Below, piece by piece: positions 43,309 through 47,436 of a stretch of DNA of 47,436 bases (the first letter of the stretch is position 1; each line of letters begins with the position of its first letter). Position numbers and translations under genes: made by a program. The notes beneath the pieces were generated by a model. That model ran no database searches, had not been told where the DNA came from, and saw nothing but the letters and a program-made list of their open reading frames with translations. The stretch is from NCBI RefSeq assembly GCF_902826855.1, contig NZ_CADEGK010000010.1:1-47436 (forward strand), given 5' to 3'. This stretch comes from an uncultured Phenylobacterium sp. (GTDB lineage: Bacteria > Pseudomonadota > Alphaproteobacteria > Caulobacterales > Caulobacteraceae).

Positions 43309-43761
43309 CTAGCGGACCTTGCCCGTTTGCCCGCCTCGCCACGTGCTTGCACCCCGGACTAGTTGAAGGATCAACGGGTCCGCTTCGACCAGGGCCGCGT
43401 CGAGGGCGCTCAGCCCATCGTCATTGCGGATGCCTGCGGAAGCCCTGTTCTCGATGAGCAATCTGACCACGTCTGCGTGGCCGAAGCTGACCGCGCGGTG
43501 AAGCGGCGTATCGCCATCCTCGACCTTCGCATCCACGTCGGCGCCCGCGGCTATGAGCAACGCCACCGCCTGCACGTCGCCCCAGCCCGCCGCGATGGCC
43601 AAAGGCGTGTTTCCGAAGATGCCCTTCTGATCCACCGACACCAGGTCGGTGTCGAGGAACTCGACGACATCCTGAAATCGCCTCAGGACATCATGAACGC
43701 TGTTGTAGGCGGTCGTCACAGGCGCACATTGCGCCGATCTGCCTAACGTCCGGTTCCCCAC
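43309..43761 (-). CDS. Small ankyrin-repeat protein
   Basis: About 150 residues with three ankyrin repeats (GNTPLAIAAGWGDVQAVALL, GDTPLHRAVSFGHADVVRLL, GLSALDAALVEADPLILQLV). No signal peptide is clear. The start is uncertain: GTG 43761 is the longest choice and a GTG 42 bases further in is possible; neither has a good ribosome site. It sits alone between convergent and same-strand genes; its partner protein is unknown. Confidence 0.75.
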   Translation of the reverse strand: MGNRTLGRSAQCAPVTTAYNSVHDVLRRFQDVVEFLDTDLVSVDQKGIFGNTPLAIAAGWGDVQAVALLIAAGADVDAKVEDGDTPLHRAVSFGHADVVRLLIENRASAGIRNDDGLSALDAALVEADPLILQLVRGASTWRGGQTGKVR

Positions 43762-43794
43762 CCATCCCCGACGTTCAGAAGGTCCGCTTGGCGG

Positions 43795-44631
43795 TTACGC
43801 GCCGCGCCGCTGCGCGACCACCGGGGGGATCCAGCCCGGCTCCAGGGCCTTCCTCGGATGCACCGAGCTGACCATCCCCATGAACGGCGGCCAGATGTCG
43901 TAGCCCAGCAGGGTTTGCAGCCGGGGCGACATCGCGCGGGCCTGTTCCGGCGGAACCCCCAGGAAGAAGTTCTCCTGGGTGCGGGCCCAGGGCTCGCAGT
44001 ACTGGTTGGTGAAGCCCAGTCGCGGCCGGTCGGATCGATTGGCGCCGCCGCGGTGGATGGTGGTCCCGGCCATCACGAAACAGGCTCCGGCCGGCATCTC
44101 CATGGGGACCAGCATCCCCACCACCTCCTCGTGTCCGTTGGGCCGCAGGGCGTCGCCATGGTCCCCCCACAGGTGGCTGCCGGGGATCACCTCCGTACAG
44201 CCGTTCTCCGCGGTGAAGTCGTCCACCGCGGCGATCATGGTCATGCTGATGGGCGGGCGCGGCCGGGGCTGGCGGTAGAAGCCGTCGTCGGTGTGCAGGT
44301 CCTGGGCCGTCTCGCCGGGGTTGATCTGGATCGACTGGCTGGCGGTGAGCAGGTACCCCGGCTGCAGGAACCGGTCGAGGATCGCCAGGATCCGCGGCTC
44401 CTCCGCCATGTCCTCGAACACCTTGCCCCGCGCCACCAGGGTGTAGATCCGCTCGGTCTTGAAACCCTCGAACGGGTTGCGCCCATGGTGGCGCTCCGCG
44501 TACGGCGCGAGCGTTTCGCGCACGCGGGCGATCATGGCCTCGTCCATGAAGTCGCGGATCACCGTGAAGCCCCGCTCGCGGATCTCCGCGGCGTGGGTGT
44601 CGGCGTCGAAACGGGCGGTCAGCTGATGCAT
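43795..44631 (-). CDS. Phytanoyl-CoA dioxygenase (PhyH) family protein
   Basis: A 278-residue Fe(II)/2-oxoglutarate oxygenase. Metal ligands are His113 and Asp115 in DLHTDDGFY and His193 in GTTIHRGGANRSDRPR; a following Arg would bind 2-oxoglutarate. GAGGG lies six bases upstream of the ATG. Divergent from a second 2-oxoglutarate oxygenase with a 51-base AT-richer gap. The substrate is unknown. Confidence 0.88.
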   Translation of the reverse strand: MHQLTARFDADTHAAEIRERGFTVIRDFMDEAMIARVRETLAPYAERHHGRNPFEGFKTERIYTLVARGKVFEDMAEEPRILAILDRFLQPGYLLTASQSIQINPGETAQDLHTDDGFYRQPRPRPPISMTMIAAVDDFTAENGCTEVIPGSHLWGDHGDALRPNGHEEVVGMLVPMEMPAGACFVMAGTTIHRGGANRSDRPRLGFTNQYCEPWARTQENFFLGVPPEQARAMSPRLQTLLGYDIWPPFMGMVSSVHPRKALEPGWIPPVVAQRRGA

Positions 44632-44682
44632 GTCGCACCCTCGTCTGGAGATATTGTATCATAGGCTATTGGGAGGACGCCG

Positions 44683-45549
44683 ATGAGCCAGACCTTGACC
44701 GTGCGCCGCGTGGCCGGCGCCCTGGGCGCCGAGATTTCCGGCCTCGACCTGGCGCGGCCGCTGACCGATGCCGTAGTGGCGGCGATCCGCCAGGCGCTGG
44801 TCGAGCACCAGGTGATCTTCTTCCGCGATCAGGACCTGACACCGGCCCAGCAGACCGCCTTCGGCGCCAGGTTCGGACCGCTGAACATCCACCCCTACGT
44901 GGCTGGCATGGCCGACCATCCGGAGGTGATGGAGATCATCAAGGAGCCCTCCGACAAGATCAATTTCGGCGGCGGCTGGCACTCCGACATGAGCTTCCTG
45001 CAAACGCCGGCGATCGGCTCGATCCTCTACGCCCTCGAGGTCCCGCAGTACGGCGGCGACACCCTGTTCGCCAGCCAGGCGGCGGCCTACGACGCCCTCT
45101 CGGACGGCCTGAAGGCGACCCTGGAGCGGCTGAGCGCCGTCCACTCGGCGGCGCGCGAATACTCCGCTCAGGGCCACTCCGCCCAGAAGCGGTCGTCGAT
45201 GTCGGTCGCCGAAGCTGACGGCTATGTGGGCGAGTTCATCCACCCGATGGTGCTGACCCACCCCGAGACCGGCCGGAAGGCGCTCTACGTCAATCCGGCC
45301 TTCACGCTGCGGATCGACGGCTGGAAGACCAGCGAGTCCAAGGCGCTGCTGGATTACCTCTTCAACCACTGCCGCTACGAGGCGTTCACCTGCCGCTTCA
45401 CCTGGGCCAAGGGTTCGGTGGCGTTCTGGGACAATCGCTCGGTCTGGCACTTCGCGCTCAACGACTATCCCGGCCAGCGCCGGCACATGCGCCGGGTCAC
45501 CGTCGATCCGTGGCCCGAGATGGCGCGGGTCGCGGCGGCGGCGGAGTAG
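44683..45549 (+). CDS. TauD/TfdA family dioxygenase
   Basis: A 288-residue Fe(II)/2-oxoglutarate oxygenase. His100 and Asp102 (GGGWHSDMSFL), His256 (SVWHFALNDYPGQRRHMRRV) and Arg267 are the expected ligands. Homologues act on taurine, sulfonates, sulfate esters or aryloxyalkanoates; no transporter is nearby to suggest which. GGAGG lies six bases before the ATG. Confidence 0.9.
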   Translation: MSQTLTVRRVAGALGAEISGLDLARPLTDAVVAAIRQALVEHQVIFFRDQDLTPAQQTAFGARFGPLNIHPYVAGMADHPEVMEIIKEPSDKINFGGGWHSDMSFLQTPAIGSILYALEVPQYGGDTLFASQAAAYDALSDGLKATLERLSAVHSAAREYSAQGHSAQKRSSMSVAEADGYVGEFIHPMVLTHPETGRKALYVNPAFTLRIDGWKTSESKALLDYLFNHCRYEAFTCRFTWAKGSVAFWDNRSVWHFALNDYPGQRRHMRRVTVDPWPEMARVAAAAE

Positions 45550-45552
45550 CGC

Positions 45553-46860
45553 CTACCGCACCTGGACCTCGGCCATGGCCAGCAGGGCGGCGAGGCCGAC
45601 GCTCATGCCCCGGAGGCTCTGCGGCTTGGCCACGTCGATCCACTCGTCGACGGCGTGCGCCCGGCCCCCTTCGCCGCCGGAGCCGATGGTCACTGCGGGA
45701 ATGCCCAGGCTGATGGGGACGTTGGCGTCCGTGGAGCTGGCGCCCAACACGGGAACGTACCCGGCGGCTCGCACCGCCGCGGCCGTGAGCTGCACGATCC
45801 CGGCGTCCTGGCTGGTGGCGCCGGTGGGCCGTTCGCCGATCAGCTTCAGGTCGGCGGTGATCTTGCCGGCGCGGGTGGAGCGGGCGGCGTTCTCCTGGTC
45901 CGCGGCGCTACGGACGATGCGCAGGAAGACGCCGTCGAGCTTGGCGAGCTCCTCCTTGCTCTCCGAGCGCATGTCGACCTCCAGCCAGATGGAGTCCGGG
46001 ATCGAGTTCACGGACGTGCCGCCGCCCACGACGCTGGTCATGTAGGTGGTCTTGGGCTGGGTGGGCGTGCGCACCTTGTTCAGCTCCACCACCGTGGTCG
46101 CCATGGCCGCCATGGGGTTCACCAGGCCGAAGGCGCCATAGCTGTGGCCGCCCGGCCCCGCGAAGGTCACGCGGTAGCGCCGCGAGCCCACCGCGCCATA
46201 GGTCACCCGCTCTGCGGAGGTCCCATCCATGGAGAAGAAGGCGGCGATGCGGTCCTTGTACCTGCCCTTGGTGAACAGGTGGCGGGTGCCACGCAGATCG
46301 CCCGGCCCCTCCTCGCCGACGTTTCCGACGATGAGGATATCCTTCCGGGTCTTGAGCTTGGCGGCGTCCAGGGCGCGCACGAAGCCCAGCAGCACCGCTA
46401 GCGAATGACTGTCGTCGCCGACGCCGGGGGCGAACAGCCTGGTCCCCTCGCGCCGCACCTTCACGCTGACGCTCTCCGGGAAGACCGTGTCGAGGTGGGC
46501 GGCCAGCACCACCACCGGCCCGCCCGCCGGCCCGGTCCCGCGGCGCAGGCCCATGGCGTTGCCCTCGGCGTCGATCTCCACGTCGCTCAGGGACAGCGCC
46601 TTCAGCTTGCCGAGATAGGCCTCGGCGCGGGCGGTTTCCTTGAACGGTGGCGCGGGGATTTCGGTGATCTCGATGGTCTCCGCGACGATCCGGTCGTGCT
46701 GGGCCGCGAGGCTCCCCATCGCGGCCTTGAAGCCGGCGCTGGCCCGGATCGCGGCCACGGTGCGGTCGGCGGGAGTCGGCTTGGCCGCCTGCGCGTGCGC
46801 CCCGGCCGCCAGGGTGGCGATCAGGGCTGCGGCGAGCAAGGACCGCGACATGCGCAACAT
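45553..46860 (-). CDS. Exported M20 family metallopeptidase
   Basis: A 435-residue zinc peptidase with a signal peptide (SRSLLAAALIATLAAGAHAQ). Zinc-binding residues: His122 and Asp124 (LAAHLDTVF), the bridging Asp149/150 (GVGDDSHSLAVLLG), and Glu183/184 (GNVGEEGPGD). The dimerisation domain follows (GAVGSRRYRVTFAGPGGHSY). It resembles tripeptide or acetyl-amino-acid peptidases; the location should be periplasmic. The ATG 46860 is used; ATG 46851 is an alternative. Convergent with the TauD-like gene, three bases apart. Confidence 0.9.
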   Translation of the reverse strand: MLRMSRSLLAAALIATLAAGAHAQAAKPTPADRTVAAIRASAGFKAAMGSLAAQHDRIVAETIEITEIPAPPFKETARAEAYLGKLKALSLSDVEIDAEGNAMGLRRGTGPAGGPVVVLAAHLDTVFPESVSVKVRREGTRLFAPGVGDDSHSLAVLLGFVRALDAAKLKTRKDILIVGNVGEEGPGDLRGTRHLFTKGRYKDRIAAFFSMDGTSAERVTYGAVGSRRYRVTFAGPGGHSYGAFGLVNPMAAMATTVVELNKVRTPTQPKTTYMTSVVGGGTSVNSIPDSIWLEVDMRSESKEELAKLDGVFLRIVRSAADQENAARSTRAGKITADLKLIGERPTGATSQDAGIVQLTAAAVRAAGYVPVLGASSTDANVPISLGIPAVTIGSGGEGGRAHAVDEWIDVAKPQSLRGMSVGLAALLAMAEVQVR

Positions 46861-47039
46861 CGAGATGGAGTCCTCCGGAAAGAGGCGTCCATATCAGCCG
46901 ATCGGCGCCTCCCCCGCTAGGGTCGGTGGCGCTCCTCTGCATTACCGGGATTTAATGCCGTGGCGGGCGGCGCCGGCTTGCCGCCGCGCGCAAGCGAGCC
47001 CTAAGCCTTGCATGTCACTTCACGTAACGGGACCCGCGC

Positions 47040-47436
47040 ATGCCGAGCCGCCGCCAGCTGATCGTCGCCGCGGCCGCCGCCAGCGCCTTCGCCGGCCGCG
47101 CTTTCGCCCAGCAAGCCCCCGGCGCGGAGGCCCAGCTCGCAAAGCTCCTGGACGACGTGTTTGCGGAAACCCTGGCGGAGAACCCGGAATTGGCCACCTC
47201 GCTGGGCCTCGACAACGGCGCCCGCTCCGACGCCAAGTCGAAACTCCACGACGCCTCCTTTGCGGGCGTGGAGCGGCGCAAGCGGCTGAACACCGACCAG
47301 TTGCGCCGCCTGAAGGCCATCGACCGCAAGGCGCTCTCCGGCATGGCGGCGGTCAACTACGACACCCTGCTGTTCGAACTGGACCTGCATTCCCCAAGTG
47401 GCGTGGCGTTTGAGGTGAAGATCGCCTGTATCCGAG
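47040..47436 (+). CDS. DUF885-like exported protein, N-terminal part
   Basis: The gene runs off the right edge, leaving 132 codons. The frame opens MPSRRQLIVAAAAASAFAGR, a twin-arginine signal with a cleavage site near AFAQ. It continues as a helical domain (LLDDVFAETLAENPELATSL, AVNYDTLLFELDLHS) like the start of DUF885 proteins, which are predicted zinc-dependent peptidases. The signal peptide and the beginning match the family; the catalytic part is not in the window. No strong ribosome site is seen upstream. Confidence 0.7.
   Translation, partial: MPSRRQLIVAAAAASAFAGRAFAQQAPGAEAQLAKLLDDVFAETLAENPELATSLGLDNGARSDAKSKLHDASFAGVERRKRLNTDQLRRLKAIDRKALSGMAAVNYDTLLFELDLHSPSGVAFEVKIACIR

Overview
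The window is very GC-rich, densely coded DNA from an alphaproteobacterium of the order Caulobacterales, most like Phenylobacterium or Caulobacter. The evidence is a cckA gene directly behind fliQ-fliR-flhB, a pflI-type gene behind fliL-fliM, a CtrA box (TTAA-N7-TTAAC), a sigma-54 promoter on the flgF operon, and two copies of the alphaproteobacterial LexA operator (GTTC-N7-GTTC). No rRNA, tRNA or CRISPR array was seen, and no gene-free stretch exceeds about 250 bases. Identifications rest on motifs read by eye, without database searches.

Left part (1-17.5 kb), mixed housekeeping and accessory genes: the first codons of a KaiC-like ATPase, two MFS transporters, an exported DUF6134-like protein, a possible 51-residue small protein, a transglutaminase-like protease, and a coupled pair made of a four-helix membrane protein and an SDR lacking its catalytic Tyr/Lys. 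Divergent from that pair is a two-gene DNA-repair operon, a radical SAM protein plus a DUF4130-UdgX fusion, with a LexA box in its promoter. Then follow a TetR regulator, a CoxE-like VWA protein, a recombinase-fold protein without its catalytic serine, a GNAT, a histone-deacetylase-family amidohydrolase, a histidine phosphatase, a beta-lactamase-fold hydrolase, a tandem GNAT protein and a CatB-like acetyltransferase.

Middle (17.6-21.4 kb): xseB-ispA-dxs supply isoprenoid precursors. After them comes a DUF559 (Vsr-like) nuclease gene with a LexA box across its promoter and start codon. Related palindromic repeats lie on both sides of it, and one of them encodes the protein's C-terminus.

Flagellar block (21.4-40.6 kb): flgF-flgG-flgA-flgH (minus strand, sigma-54 promoter) diverges from fliL-fliM-pflI-(MotE-like)-(TPR protein). 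fliO-fliP (minus) diverges from flgB-flgC-fliE (plus) around a CtrA box. After sodC and a two-gene osmoprotectant ABC importer come fliQ-fliR-flhB-cckA. These genes cover rod, P/L-ring assembly, the switch, stator-associated protein, export gate and the CckA kinase that feeds CtrA.

Right part (40.6-47.4 kb): an SRPBCC-ArsR pair, an SDR-dienelactone hydrolase pair, a small ankyrin protein, two divergent Fe(II)/2-oxoglutarate dioxygenases, an exported M20 peptidase and the start of a Tat-exported DUF885-like protein cut by the window edge.
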